From Megaleporinus macrocephalus (lineage: Eukaryota; Chordata; Actinopteri; Characiformes; Anostomidae): a stretch of DNA of 64,000 bases. A program made the translations under genes and the position numbers. The notes beneath the pieces were generated by a model that saw only the letters and a program-made list of their open reading frames with translations, was not told the DNA's origin and did no database searches. How positions within the stretch are numbered: position 1 is the stretch's first letter; each line of letters opens with the position of its first letter. The DNA is taken from the NCBI GenBank assembly GCA_021613375.1, contig CM038722.1:23828107-23892106 (forward strand), written 5' to 3'. Positions 33,470-43,343 of this stretch are shown here, piece after piece.

Positions 33470-33720
33470 GGGTGGTTGACGGCATCATTGTGCGCAGGTG
33501 GGGTACACCACGGACAGTTCGCCAGTCCATCGCATGGCCGACACTCACTCACACACTCACACCTACGGGCAATTAACAGTGACCGATCAACCGCACAACT
33601 TTGGACATGTGGGAGGAAACCCACTAAAGCACGGGGAGAACATACACACTCTAAACAGCCCGGACCAGGAATTGACCCTGGATCGTCTTGTTGTGAGGTG
33701 ACAGTGCTAACCACTACACC
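33470..33720 (-). mobile_element. tRNA-derived SINE, minus strand
   Basis: Read on the minus strand: A-box head GGTGTAGTGGTTAGCACTGT (33701-33720), B-box-like GGGTCAATTCC (33670-33680), CCGGGCTGTTTAGAGTG, CCCCGTGCTTTAGTGGGTTT, GGCCATGCGATGGACTGGCG and a truncated 3' end without the GGAT tail. It matches the complete copy at 43010-43343 in order. It abuts and is the source of the minisatellite that follows. Confidence 0.85.
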
Positions 33721-34092
33721 ACCGTACTAACCACTACACCACCGTACTAACCACTACACCACCATACTAACCACTACACCACCATACTAACCACTCCACC
33801 ACCATACTAACCACTACACCACCATACTAACCACTACACCACCGTACTAACCACTCCACCACCGTACTAACCACTACACCACCGTACTAACCACTACACC
33901 ACCGTACTAACCACTACACCACCGTACTAACCACTACACCACCATACTAACCACTACACCACCGTACTAACCACTACACCACCATACTAACCACTACACC
34001 ACCGTACTAACCACTACACCACCATACTAACCACTTCACCACCATACTAACCACTACACCACCGTACTAACCACTACACCACCGTACTAACC
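33707..34092. repeat. 20-bp minisatellite, 18 full units, derived from the SINE A-box
   Basis: Units read ACCGTACTAACCACTACACC with a fixed 20-base period and no indels over 33721-34080, plus partial units on both sides. Only two positions vary: G or A at base 4 (ten units have G, eight A) and A, C or T at base 16. On the minus strand the unit is GGTGTAGTGGTTAGTACGGT, that is, the first bases of the adjacent SINE. Each unit contains TGGTGTAGTGG, which fits the pol III A-box consensus TRGYNNANNNG. Confidence 0.97.
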
Positions 34093-34573
34093 GGTCCACT
34101 CTCAACATCAGCTTAACATCAAAGGCTCCTCTGTGGAGATCGTTAAGAGCACCAAGTTCCTTGGTGTCCACCTAGCGGAGAACCTCACCTGGTCCCTGAA
34201 CACCAGCTCTACAGCCAAGAAAGCCCAGCAGCGTCTCTACTTCCTCCGGAAGCTGAGAAAGGCCCGTCTCCCTCCACCCATCCTCACCCTCTTCTATAGG
34301 GGAACCATAGAGAGCATCCTAAGCAGCTGCATCACTGCCTGGTTTGGGACCTGCACAGCCTCTGACCGCAAGTCCCTCCAACGCATTGTGAGGACAGCTG
34401 AGAGGATCATCTGAGTCTCTCTCCCCTCCGTCTTGGACATTTACACCACCCGCTGCATCCGCAAAGCAACCAGCATTGTGGATGACCCCACCCACCCTTC
34501 ACACAGACTGTTCTCCCTCCTGCCATCAGGAAGAAGGTACCGCAGCATCCGGTCCAAAATCAGAGCCCTGAAT
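34093..34573 (+). pseudogene. L2-like LINE ORF2 C-terminal fragment
   Basis: The frame reads NIKGSSVEIVKSTKFLGVHL at the left, then KKAQQRLYFLRKLRKA, FYRGTIESILSSCITAWFG, SLQRIVRTAERII, an in-frame TGA at 34412-34414, and in the same frame TTRCIRKA, THPSHRLFSLLPSGRRYRSI. These blocks are the well-known post-RT C-terminal region of fish CR1/L2-type non-LTR retrotransposons. It is truncated at both ends (no catalytic RT motif present) and stopped once, so it is dead. The left end starts inside the minisatellite junction at ACTAACCGG. Confidence 0.88.
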
Positions 34574-35390
34574 AATTCATTAACATTTATTGTTAATAGT
34601 GAACACAAACCTTGTTGCTTATCCTAAAGACAAATATCAGTGTGAAAAGAATATAGTCAGATGTTGAAGGATCTCCACATAAAGCTTCAGATTAAAGCCT
34701 ATTCCTGGAAGCCCAAGCCAAGAATTACTAAGGCACCTTTATTTTTTTTAAGAACGAACAGGGACTTGTCAGAAGCCCACCACAAATTCTGCTCTGCGAT
34801 CAGCGATAAGTGTTCCCGCTGCCTATGCTCTCTGCCGCAGGGCATCTACGAGTCCATCTGATTTGTGTTCAATTTAAGAACAAGAAACGGGCACAGAGGA
34901 ACAACAGCTGGCATACACTCCACAGAACATCCACAACGAGTATGCTTCCCACTGCTCTGTGTTCTAACACGAAGAAGACTCTGTTTCTTGTTGTTTTTGC
35001 TCTCAGAGATGAAGTAAACGCTGATTGGACAGGAGGCGGACGCAGCTTTTCTCTTATTGCTCATCTGTTTGAGTTACTCAAACGAGAAGCTCTCTGCTTA
35101 AATTACACAAGCGGATGTAGTCTGGGCGGGTCTGTTTTGTTCCTGACCACTACCCACCTTTCATCGGGGCTTCAAACCGGTTCGAGAAATGAAAACACAA
35201 TGGTATTGTGACGGGTACAACAACGTAACCGGAAACATAAAACACCGCAGCCTGAAGCTGGAACTGAATATGTTATTTGTCATGTTATGTAATATTCTTT
35301 GATGTATTCTGTAACGCAGCGCTGCATCACTTAGACTGATCAGTTTGACAGAATTCACCATTTTACCATTTATCACTGTTTACAGCAGAT
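34574..35390. other. Unrecognised GC-balanced block
   Basis: Contains TGATTGGAC (reverse CCAAT type) at 35021-35029 and GGGCGGG at 35124-35130, so part of it could be a promoter or a transposon end. The ORF at 34810-35211 (133 residues) has no domain I recognise and no supporting start or splice context. Confidence 0.35.
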
Positions 35391-35393
35391 ATA

Positions 35394-35972
35394 GGGTGTG
35401 TCTCAAAACCTAGTGAGCTCCTACATAGGCAGCATTTTACGTCATAGTATGAGCTCCCGACATGTAGACTGTCCAAATTCTTAGATATCTTAAACATGCT
35501 GTCTACTGAGTAGCCTTATTTTAACCTGATTTTAAGGAAGCATCGAACGCTTCCTCAGCCGCTAAGGCAATCCCATGATGCAACACAGGCAAATCTACGA
35601 GCAGTGAAGTGATTTTCTCTGGAGTTTTAATGTGTTTCTGGTCATATAATCACACAAAACAGTATTTTATTATCAACTCTGTAACGAGTCTCTGACCATT
35701 TAGCAGTTTTATACTCGAGCCATTAGCATTTATGCTAGCGGATTTTTAAGCCTCAGGCTATTGTTTTGGATGCTGGCCGGTATCTTAGCAACCAGCTAAA
35801 CCACCGGTCATGTGCTGCAGTGAGCGAGAACAAGCCGTGACACAGTCTCTCTCTAACTAGAGCGTCTCAGTAATCTGTTTTACGAGGAGAGATGAGGAGA
35901 GAAGGCTGCTCCTTAAACCGCTGCCTACCTAGACAGCCTACTTAGACACTCACTAGGTTTTGAGACACACCC
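35394..35972. mobile_element. MITE family C copy 3, 24-bp TIRs
   Basis: 579-bp element. Left TIR begins GGGTGTGTCTCAAAACCTAG and the right end (35949-35972) is its exact complement over 24 bases. Flanks ATA and ATG, a decayed version of the 3-bp duplication seen for the copy at 29457. No coding region. Confidence 0.87.
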
Positions 35973-36214
35973 ATGGTGATGGTCACTCTTTGCTATGATC
36001 TATTTTTTACATACGTATCTAAATTTTTACACGTTTTTTTTTTTTTACATCATTTGAATGCGGTAGCTAACCTTTGTATTGCATAACAATATCATGATGA
36101 ATGGACCAATAGAAATTCTCCAAAAGTGCTTGGTAAGAATTCTGGTTCCATTGACTTCCATTGAAAGTAAAGACGGTTTTTACTCTCTCCTGTAAAGTTT
36201 CTACATTGAAGATA

Positions 36215-37413
36215 CAGGTTGGACAATGAAACTGAAACACCTGATCTAGACCACAATAATTTATGAGTATGGTGTAGGGTCTCCTTTTGTGGCCAATACA
36301 GCGTCAGTTCATCTTGGGAATGACATATACATGTCCTGCACAGTGGTCAGAGGGATTTTAAGCCATTCTTCTTGCAGGATAGTGACCAGGTCAGGAAAAC
36401 GTTTCCTGACTCGCTCCTCCAAAACACCCCAAAGTGGCTCAATAATATTTAGATCTGGTGACTGTGCAGGCCATGGGAGATGTTCAACTTCACTTTTATG
36501 TTCATTAAACCAATCTTTCACCGGTCTTGCTGTGTGTATTGGTGCATCAGGATACAATGTTTGAACCATTGGATGCACATGGTCCTCCAGAATGGTTCAG
36601 TAGTTCTTGGCAGTGATGCACCCATCTAGCACAAGTATTGGGTCAAGGGAATGCCATGATATGGCAGCCCAAACCATCACTGATCCACCCCCATGCTTCA
36701 CTCTGGGCATGCAACAGTCTGGGTGGTACTCTTCTTTGGGGCTCCACACCGTAACTCTCCCGGATGTGGGGAAAACAGTAAAGGTGGACTCATCAGAGAA
36801 CAATACATGTTTCACATTGTCCACAGCCCAAGATTTGCGCTCCTTGCACCATTGAAACCGACATTTGGCATTGGCACGAGTGACCAAAGGTTTGGCTATA
36901 GCAGCCCGGCCGTGTATATTGACCCTGAGGAGCTCCTGACGGACAGTTCTGGTGGAAACAGGAGAGTTGAGGTGCACATTTAATTCTGCCGTTATTTTGG
37001 CAGCCGTGGTTTTATGTTTTTTGGATACAATCCGGGTTAGAACCCCACATCCCTTTCAGACAGCTTCCTCTTGCGTCCACAGTTAATCCTGTTGGATGTG
37101 GTTGGTCCTTCTTGGTGGTCTGCTGACATTACCCTGGATACCGTGGCTCTTGATACATCACAAAGACTTGCTGTGTTGGTCACAGATGCGCCAGCAAGAC
37201 GTGCACCAACAATTTGTCCTCTTTTGAACTCTGGTATGTCCCATAATGTTGTTATTGCAATATTCTGAGCTAAACTGTGTCTTACCTGCTAACTGAACTT
37301 CACACTCTGCTCTTAATGGTGCAATGTTAATTAATGAAGATTGGCCACCAGACTGGTCCAATTTAGCCATGAAACCTCCCACACTCAGTTTCAGTTTCAT
37401 TGTCCAACCCCTG
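36215..37413 (-). mobile_element. Full-length but inactive Tc1/mariner element
   Basis: 1199-bp element with inverted ends: CAGGTTGGACAATGAAACTG at the left, and right end complement CAGGGGTTGGACAATGAAAC. Flanked by TA on both sides (36213-36214, 37414-37415), the target duplication of this superfamily. Size is normal for a complete Tc1 element. The transposase runs on the minus strand and is broken by stops, a frameshift and a small deletion. Confidence 0.93.
36309..37300 (-). pseudogene. Tc1-like transposase pseudogene
   Basis: Three minus-strand pieces are seen. The N-terminal part (about 37040-37300) is decayed. The middle piece (36597-36977) reads TVRQELLRVNIHGRAAIAKP, KERKSWAVDNVKHVLFSDES (first catalytic Asp in FSDES) and VKHGGGSVMVWAAISWHSLD, ending at a stop at 36597-36599. 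The C-terminal piece (36309-36578) reads PVKDWFNEHKSEVEHLPWPA and SPDLNIIEPLWGVLEERVRK, holding the terminal acidic residue. Between them LYPDAPIHTA shows a deletion across the block that normally carries the second catalytic Asp. The enzyme cannot work. Confidence 0.9.
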
Positions 37414-37446
37414 TACTTGTTTTTCTTAAGACAGCGACGATATTCA

Positions 37447-37560
37447 GATAATACGATTAATACACAAAGCCCATGTAAAAGAAACAGTCCGGGGTTGCAG
37501 TGCAAGTCATTTCTACTGCACATCCAAAACGGAATTTGTGTTAATCTTTTTCGCAGCTTG
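37447..37560. other. Short spacer
   Basis: Nothing recognised. Confidence 0.5.
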
Positions 37561-37965
37561 TGAAAAAAAAGGCCCAGCAGTTTGTCGGATTTTTTTTCAT
37601 TAAGAATTTTTGCCAGAGATTCGCTCGCACTTCTACACTGGAGGACAGCGTTCCTTTCTGGATTATTACACTGCCAGAGGAAAGAGAAGCAGCTCGGCAT
37701 GCTCGTCTGCAGCGGGGCTTTTTAATTAGTAATCGCTCCTGTACCGTTTCTGAAGGACCCGTCTCATCTTGTGTGCCCAGACTAGCCCTAATAAGTGCTC
37801 CTTAAGGTAACGCGCTGCCTGACTGCAGCAGGCCGGCTCACGCCACGCCATTTAGGCTCGACATGCTTTTAGCATTAGCGACAAGCTCCATCGTGCACGC
37901 CAGCTCAGGCACGGGAGCCCTTGCAGCCGCCTGCTACAGTCAAACAGTAGTAGAATTTACACGCT
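37560..37965. other. Candidate conserved noncoding element
   Basis: GC-balanced, low-repeat island with TTTTAATTAGTAATCGC (homeodomain cores), CTTAAGGTAACGCGC and CCTGACTGCAGCAGGC. The overlapping ORFs (37560-37805 and the minus-strand 37158-37700) have no domain; the latter runs from Tc1 sequence into this island and is a chimera. Inference only. Confidence 0.45.
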
Positions 37966-38098
37966 CAAGCAAGGTTAAAGTGCTAGCTACCGGGATTTGC
38001 AAGTTTGCCCTTTATTTTTTAAGTTGCTCTGGATAAAAAACATCTTCTAAACAGGTAGATATAAGATTAAGTAGTTTAGTCAATGCTACATTGTCTAC

Positions 38099-38460
38099 TT
38101 AAAGGAGCAATGTGTAAGATGTTCAGTTTAAAACATTCCAAAACTAACTAACCTTCTAACCTCTTGTCAGTCATGTTGATGGAGCTGTTCCTGATTCGAT
38201 CTTTAAAGGACAGGTAGCTGATGAAAGGAAGCATAAACAACAAGTTCTTGGCAAGTGACCAACCATGTTCAGTAGCAAACAAAAGTAGTTCAAAAGAAGT
38301 GATATAAATAGAAGCAAAACATGAGTAAACATTGGCGATGTCTTCCACCAGTGGAGATGCTCCTGCCGAGTAAAGGGATGAAGTTTGATGGTAGAGGGAG
38401 GATACCACAACTTTCTGGTGATATGTTGCCCCCTATAGATCTTACACATTGCTCCTTTAA
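38099..38460 (-). mobile_element. MITE family A, complete short copy
   Basis: 362-bp element with perfect 22-bp inverted ends (AAAGGAGCAATGTGTAAGAT and complement). Interior blocks TTGTCAGTCATGTTGAT, GGCAAGTGACC, AGTAAAGGGATGAAGTTTGA and GATATGTTGCCCCC match, in reverse, the 541-bp copy at 41203-41743. Flanking duplication not evident. Confidence 0.9.
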
Positions 38461-38657
38461 CCACATAGTAACACAGTTTAATCATAATGCTGTAAGTTTG
38501 ACATGAGATTTATGATTTTTCATTGAAAAAAAAAAAAAAACTATGATGTGTGAGCTCTGCTGCAATTCACCCTAGAAAACATGAAGTGGGTATTTAAATA
38601 TAAGAGGTGTCAGGTCAGATTTTGGCGGATGTCTTTACTGATGTTTATGCCTCAAAT

Positions 38658-39395
38658 GCAAGGGCGTGGAAGGGGTTTGATATTGGGGGGGACACATTTG
38701 CTAATATAAATCAAAGCCCACCCTATTCCCTAAAATATTACTTAAAAGCTGCTTTCACTGTAGGTAAGGTAGTAAATCACTGTTTGTTTAGTGTCGTAGA
38801 ACAACATTATTGGAAATACGGTTTCATTTATTAATTAATTAATTGATTTAATTTATTATATTTTTTTAAAAAATTATTATTATTTTACGTATGTAGTGTA
38901 GTAGCAATCTGCAGTTTGGGGCGTGGCCAGAGAGTAATGTAACTTTACATGTCAGAGTGCTTTCTGACTAAAGTTAATATAAACGTAAGCTAACCCAAAC
39001 CCTTCTAGTCTGTTACCATAACTACACATTATACTAAAGCTGGTTTATTACAGTATATATGGTCATCATTGCTATTCATTGCTCTCATCACTGACCTCAC
39101 GTTTAAAGCTGGTGCGAGCTACCCGATGCTCCAGCGAGGTGAGAGCTCGGGTCAGTGAAGCTGCTGACTGCAACAGGCATCTCAACACAAGCCTTAACAA
39201 AGTAAAAGACCACCAAACAACCAGAGCCAGTTGCTAACAACAAACACAGCGTGTGAATTGCGAACACTGCCAAAACGCAGTTTTTTAAACAGTTCCGGTT
39301 TTCTTTGGCTTAATTTTTGGGTGGGACAAGTCTCCCTGTTTCTGATATTGTGTGGGACATGACCCACCCACCCCCCTGGGTTCCTACGCCAATGC
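38658..39395. mobile_element. DNA element with GGCGTAGGAAC-type ends
   Basis: Left end GCAAGGGCGTGGAAGGGG, right end complement GCATTGGCGTAGGAACCC; both continue into GATATTG- and GGGACA-type subterminal sequence. 738 bp. The minus-strand ORF 39194-39490 overlaps the right part and has no domain I recognise. Superfamily not determined. Confidence 0.5.
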
Positions 39396-40339
39396 TCCAA
39401 TGCAAAATCAATATCATAGTGATGAAGTTCTCTTAGAAGCAATGTGATTACAATCATCAGATTGGTCACCACTAATGAATCACATACCATATCCTAAAGT
39501 AGCAGTATGTAGCCTCTAGTGGTGAGGTTGTGCATTGCAGCCTAATGTTAATTCAGTTCAGCTTAATATCGTCATATCTCCCTGATGAGCTGATTCAGAC
39601 TATTTATTATTCATGTGCCGAATAGGACATTTGCCAGCTTCTTGTTAGATTTTTTTCCATCACACCTTTAATGGTACTGAGACATTATAATTCTGGCACC
39701 TGAGCCATTATAATAAATTCTGCATCATTTAAGGTGGACTGAGAAGATACGAGCACAAAAAAGCTGACGAATAAGAAGCTGATTTTAGGCTGTTTTAGTT
39801 GGAGTTCTATGCAGTGAGCTACCAATAACTGCACTACGGTAGGTCATTTTGACAGGGATTCTTCTAAATGGTGCTATATCACCATCACATCTCTACAGCC
39901 AGTGTGTGGTTTGTCTGATTTGGCCTACAGTTGCAGCACTGTGGCTCTACATGGCAGCCTCTCTGGAAGAAGATATGTAGATATGAAGGGTATCTAAAAA
40001 GCAAAAACACAAGGCAGCTATCCGCTAATGAAAACATAGTTTTCTATATTATATTCAGCTTCAATTAATAGATCCTCCTAACTCTTCCACACCCCTCCTT
40101 AATAAAATCATGATATAATTGAAGTATATGAAGTATTGTGATGGTATTATATGGGTGAGGCCTGAACTGATTCCTGCTCCCACAGCTAGGGCAGTATACA
40201 GTGAGTTAGTAGAGTCAGTTTACTTGCCTGTCTGGAAGGCAGTGTAATGCTAAAATCCATACAGCAGGAATGGCAGAGCTGTATCCTTCACCATCATGTC
40301 TTGTTAGCAGCTTCTGCAATGCAAGCAAAGTGAATTATT
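39396..40339. other. Intergenic DNA, nothing firm
   Basis: A CAGTATGTAGCCTCTAGTGG patch at 39502-39521 resembles another fish MITE end but no partner was found. ACAAAAAAGCTGACGAATAA at 39756 recurs in decayed form near 60445. Confidence 0.4.
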
Positions 40340-40690
40340 AGTGAATTATTCATAAGTGTGGCGCCCAAAGTGTCGGCAGGTTAGGGACGGCTATTACGTT
40401 CTGTCTTCCTCCACCACCGTGCGCCTAATTATGACTGGGAAGTGCAGGTGTCTCTATTACCCCCAGGCCACGAAGGTGGAAGAGACTTGGAGCTTCTCCG
40501 CCAGTCAGTCGCGCATTCACTCCAGAGCCGACTTGAGAATGTCATTCACACTCCTGGCTCTGCAGCTGACACCACGGCAAAGCATCTGCTACAGCGAGAG
40601 GTGTTCCGAAACAGATTCCACATCCGGAAGCCTGCAGACTCACGCATGACCAAATGTGGGCTGTTTGCACCCTCGAAAAATAAAAGTGCC
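40340..40690 (+). other. Unique GC-rich island, possible exon or conserved noncoding element
   Basis: A frame is open from the TAG at 40382 to 40819 (about 145 codons). It includes NYDWEVQVSLLPPGHEGGRD, LELLRQSVAHSLQSRLENVI and HLLQREVFRNRFHIRKP. I do not recognise the protein. It lacks an ATG near the start. A pyrimidine-rich stretch then CAG at 40443-40447 could serve as an acceptor, but no convincing donor follows. The island also has CCTAATTATGACTG, so a regulatory element is equally likely. Confidence 0.3.
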
Positions 40691-41202
40691 CAAAGTGGGG
40701 TGTTCTGGAGTGATGCCCAAGAAGAACCAGCGAATCCTGGGTTCGCTGGAGAATCTATTATTGGATATGCATTTAAAGGACTAAATCAAATGGGTGAAGG
40801 TGAAGAACCTTTATATTAAAGTTAAAGCTGCTATGCCGTCAAGCCATTAACCCTTTAAAGAAAGTTTCTCCACAATTACCCACTTCACATCAGACCACTT
40901 GGTGTACACGTCTCAGTGACTGAATTATGCAGACAAATTGGTGGAATTCAGTGTAACACATTATAATAAATTCACATGCATGAACTAGCATTAATGTATG
41001 CATTACTTCATGCATGAGTAATCATTCATTCATTCATGTAATATGTAGCGAGTCATGATAATGTGTAAATGTATGTCACATGCATGCCGAAGCCATATAT
41101 TAATGTATTCAGCAATTAAGGTGCCAATATCATTAGTTAAAAACACATATTTATATATTCATGATGGTCAGCACCTAAAAATCTGAATAGACAGAAGGGT
41201 TA
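40691..41202. other. Intergenic DNA, nothing recognised
   Basis: Contains CATTCATTCATTCATG and TGCATGCAT-type patches near 40975-41085. Confidence 0.5.
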
Positions 41203-41743
41203 TTAAAGGAGCAATATGTAAGATGACCCAACGAGTCAAATTTATACTCATAACAATAGGGGGCAACATATCACCATAAAATGCACAGTCCCTCCTCCTC
41301 CTTCTGTAATTCTTACCAGTCTAGAAGAAATGTTGCATCAAACTTTATCCCTTTACTAACCGAGAGTGTCTGCAGAGGTGGAAGGCAGTTGCAATGTTAT
41401 TTCTTGTTTTATCTCTATCGCTTCTTTTGTTTGCTGCTGAATGTGGTTTCTTGTGAGGAGTGAGCAGTGCTCGTTATTATACTGGTCGCTAAGAGATTAA
41501 TAATGGTCAGAATACACTCAACAGTGACTCACTGTCGCCTCTTCATGTACAAAGTGGTAATATAAGACAGACAAGCTGTGAAAAGATAGTTAGCATACTA
41601 ACTTTAGTATCTCTACAATACAGTACTTTGGTGTCTCTGACATAGCATCATATCATCAAAGCTGTTGTTTCATCACATTCTGTCTTATTTTAAATTTATT
41701 TTGGAATGTTTTGAACAAAAAATCTTACATATTGCTCCTTTAA
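41203..41743 (+). mobile_element. MITE family A, complete reference copy
   Basis: 541-bp element with perfect 22-bp inverted ends (AAAGGAGCAATATGTAAGAT and complement). GTTAT lies just outside both ends and may be a target duplication, offset by one base. The interior includes a segment matching the copies at 1641, 5290, 10190 and 38099. No coding capacity; the ORF 41281-41463 is incidental. Confidence 0.92.
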
Positions 41744-42110
41744 GTTATATATTTAACATTACTACAGCATTACTTCTTGCTTTCATGATATTCGTGGCCT
41801 GCAAAGGAAAGTGGTGAAGTGAATCTGCTGTGTTACTGCTGTGTTGATGATGAAATATATAAGGAAAAACATGAAATATTCGTTTTTTTCATTGTCATTG
41901 TTATTGGCATCACCTACCAGACTTAAAAAAATATATAATAAAGACATAACTATGACTGACATTACAACGTTTTTTTAATTCACATACTGCTTAGTAAACA
42001 CACAGCAGCAAGCAAAGCTGCGAGCTCAATAAACACACTGATAAATGAAAACTATGCAAATTTTAGATAACAGGTTGAAAACTACAGGTGGTATGATTAA
42101 TGGAATTCAT
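41744..42110. other. AT-rich intergenic DNA
   Basis: Nothing recognised. Confidence 0.5.
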
Positions 42111-42605
42111 AATTCAGTTGGATATGTTGGTGTCTTGATTTAATACTGCAGCATCCCGCTTTTGGGTTGCGCAACTGATGTACGTGGGAAGGCCTGTGGA
42201 AAGTGTCGGGCTGTGAGAGAGAGTTTAAATCTTGTGAGCAGTTGTGGCTGTTGGCTTGGATGTGTGAAGATGTGTTGATTGTGTTGTTCGTTGCGGGGCT
42301 GGTTAGTGGGGAAGTGGTCAAGTGTTTGCGTATTGTCAGGCTGAACTCTATGGCTACTTATGAGCTGTTTGCTATCTTGGCTCTTCAGTTAGCACTTGCA
42401 GGCAATTTCTCCACGACGGCTTTGTTCAGTGAAGGACATTCGCCCAGTGCGCTATGCTTTCCGTGCCTCCTCCTTTGCCAAGATGTCACAATGCGTTTGA
42501 GAGGGCAGACTCAATGGGGTGACTCAAAATTCGGCCCGCCGAAGTCATGGTCAACTGCGTTTGCTAGTTTTGTCTCCCTCCATTGCGTGATATTACATTT
42601 TTGAT
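42110..42605. other. GC-balanced block, unrecognised
   Basis: Low-repeat sequence with a 133-residue plus-strand ORF (42203-42604) and a 74-residue minus-strand ORF. Neither resembles a family I know. The TTGGGTTGCGCAACTGATG start and the CpG content differ from the AT-rich flanks. Could be a decayed element or a regulatory island. Confidence 0.3.
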
Positions 42606-43009
42606 AGAGCAGAAAAAGAAACAGTGCACTAAATGAGCCTCATGTTCAGATTATCAGAGCAATATTTGACACATCGATATAATTTAGTTTGATCCATTTG
42701 GGGGGATTTCTAAGCAACAAATAAACACTGCTGTAATGTAGGAAAACTAAATCAGACAAATAAAAATAGGAAATGTAATCTCAGCTTAACTCCCACCGCA
42801 CAAGAGGGTTTAACTCTTTTCCTCTAGTTTTCCTGACTGAGAGAGAACGACAGGATGTTTTAGCAAAACGAAAAAAGTACATGATGTTTTAGTTTCGGAT
42901 TTTGGTTAGAGCATTTTAAAAGCTTTTATTTGCTCAACAAAACCCTTTATTGTTACAATTTTTAGATAATATTATTAATGTATAATGTATAATGTATATT
43001 AATACAAAT
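42606..43009. other. AT-rich intergenic DNA
   Basis: Nothing recognised. Confidence 0.5.
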
Positions 43010-43343
43010 GGCACGGTGGTGTAGTGATTAGCACTGTCGCCTCACAGCAAGACAATCTGGGTTGGATTCCCGGTCCGGGCCATTCTGTGTGGAGTGTGCA
43101 TGTTCTTCCTGTGCTTGAGTGGGTTTCCTCCGGGTACTCCGGTTTCCCCCCACAGTCCAAACACATGCATGTTAGATTGATTAGTTACTCTAAATTGCCC
43201 GTTGGTGTAAGTATGTGTTGGCCATGCAATGGACTGGTGACCTGTCCATGGTGTCCACCTTCGCCCAATGATGCTGGAATTGGCTCCAGCCCCCCTGTGA
43301 CCTCGACTAGCGGGATAAAGCGGAAGATAATGGATGGATGGAT
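43010..43343 (+). mobile_element. Complete tRNA-derived SINE, 334 bp
   Basis: Head GGCACGGTGGTGTAGTGATT, A-box-like TGGTGTAGTGATTAGC, B box GGTTGGATTCC at 43060-43070 (one mismatch to GGTTCGANTCC), then the body TTTCCTCCGGGTACTCCGGT, CCCACAGTCCAAACACATGC, AATGGACTGGTGACCTGTCC, ATTGGCTCCAGCCC and tail GGGATAAAGCGG followed by GGATGGATGGAT. It is the reference for the partial copies at 9893, 30392 and 33470. The body resembles the Mermaid/Merman-type SINEs described from fish; this name is from memory. Confidence 0.9.

Larger units (their letters stand above)
35989..37446 (+). mobile_element. MITE family B copy split by a Tc1 element
   Basis: Left part 35989-36214 contains the family core ATGAATGGACCAATAGAAAT and CTCTCCTGTAAAGTT. 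The right terminus CTTGTTTTTCTTAAGACAGC appears directly after the Tc1 at 37416-37435. Rejoining across the TA duplication restores the spacing seen in the copy at 33165-33453. Confidence 0.8.

Noticed and set aside
33353..33730. ORFs of 125 and 88 residues across the SINE
   Set aside because: Both translate SINE sequence and adjoining MITE, on opposite strands.
33721..34080. CRISPR-like regular array
   Set aside because: The units are contiguous 20-mers without spacers, the DNA is vertebrate, and the unit is a copied SINE head.
37158..37700. 180-residue minus-strand ORF
   Set aside because: It starts in the unique island, crosses a MITE end and runs into the Tc1 element, so it is a chimera of unrelated sequences.
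42203..42604. 133-residue plus-strand ORF with hydrophobic segments
   Set aside because: The hydrophobic look comes from GTG/TTG-rich sequence; no family resemblance, signal peptide or splice support.
43010..43080. tRNA gene
   Set aside because: A- and B-box-like sites are present, but the fold of a tRNA is not, and the sequence continues as a SINE body with GGAT tail.
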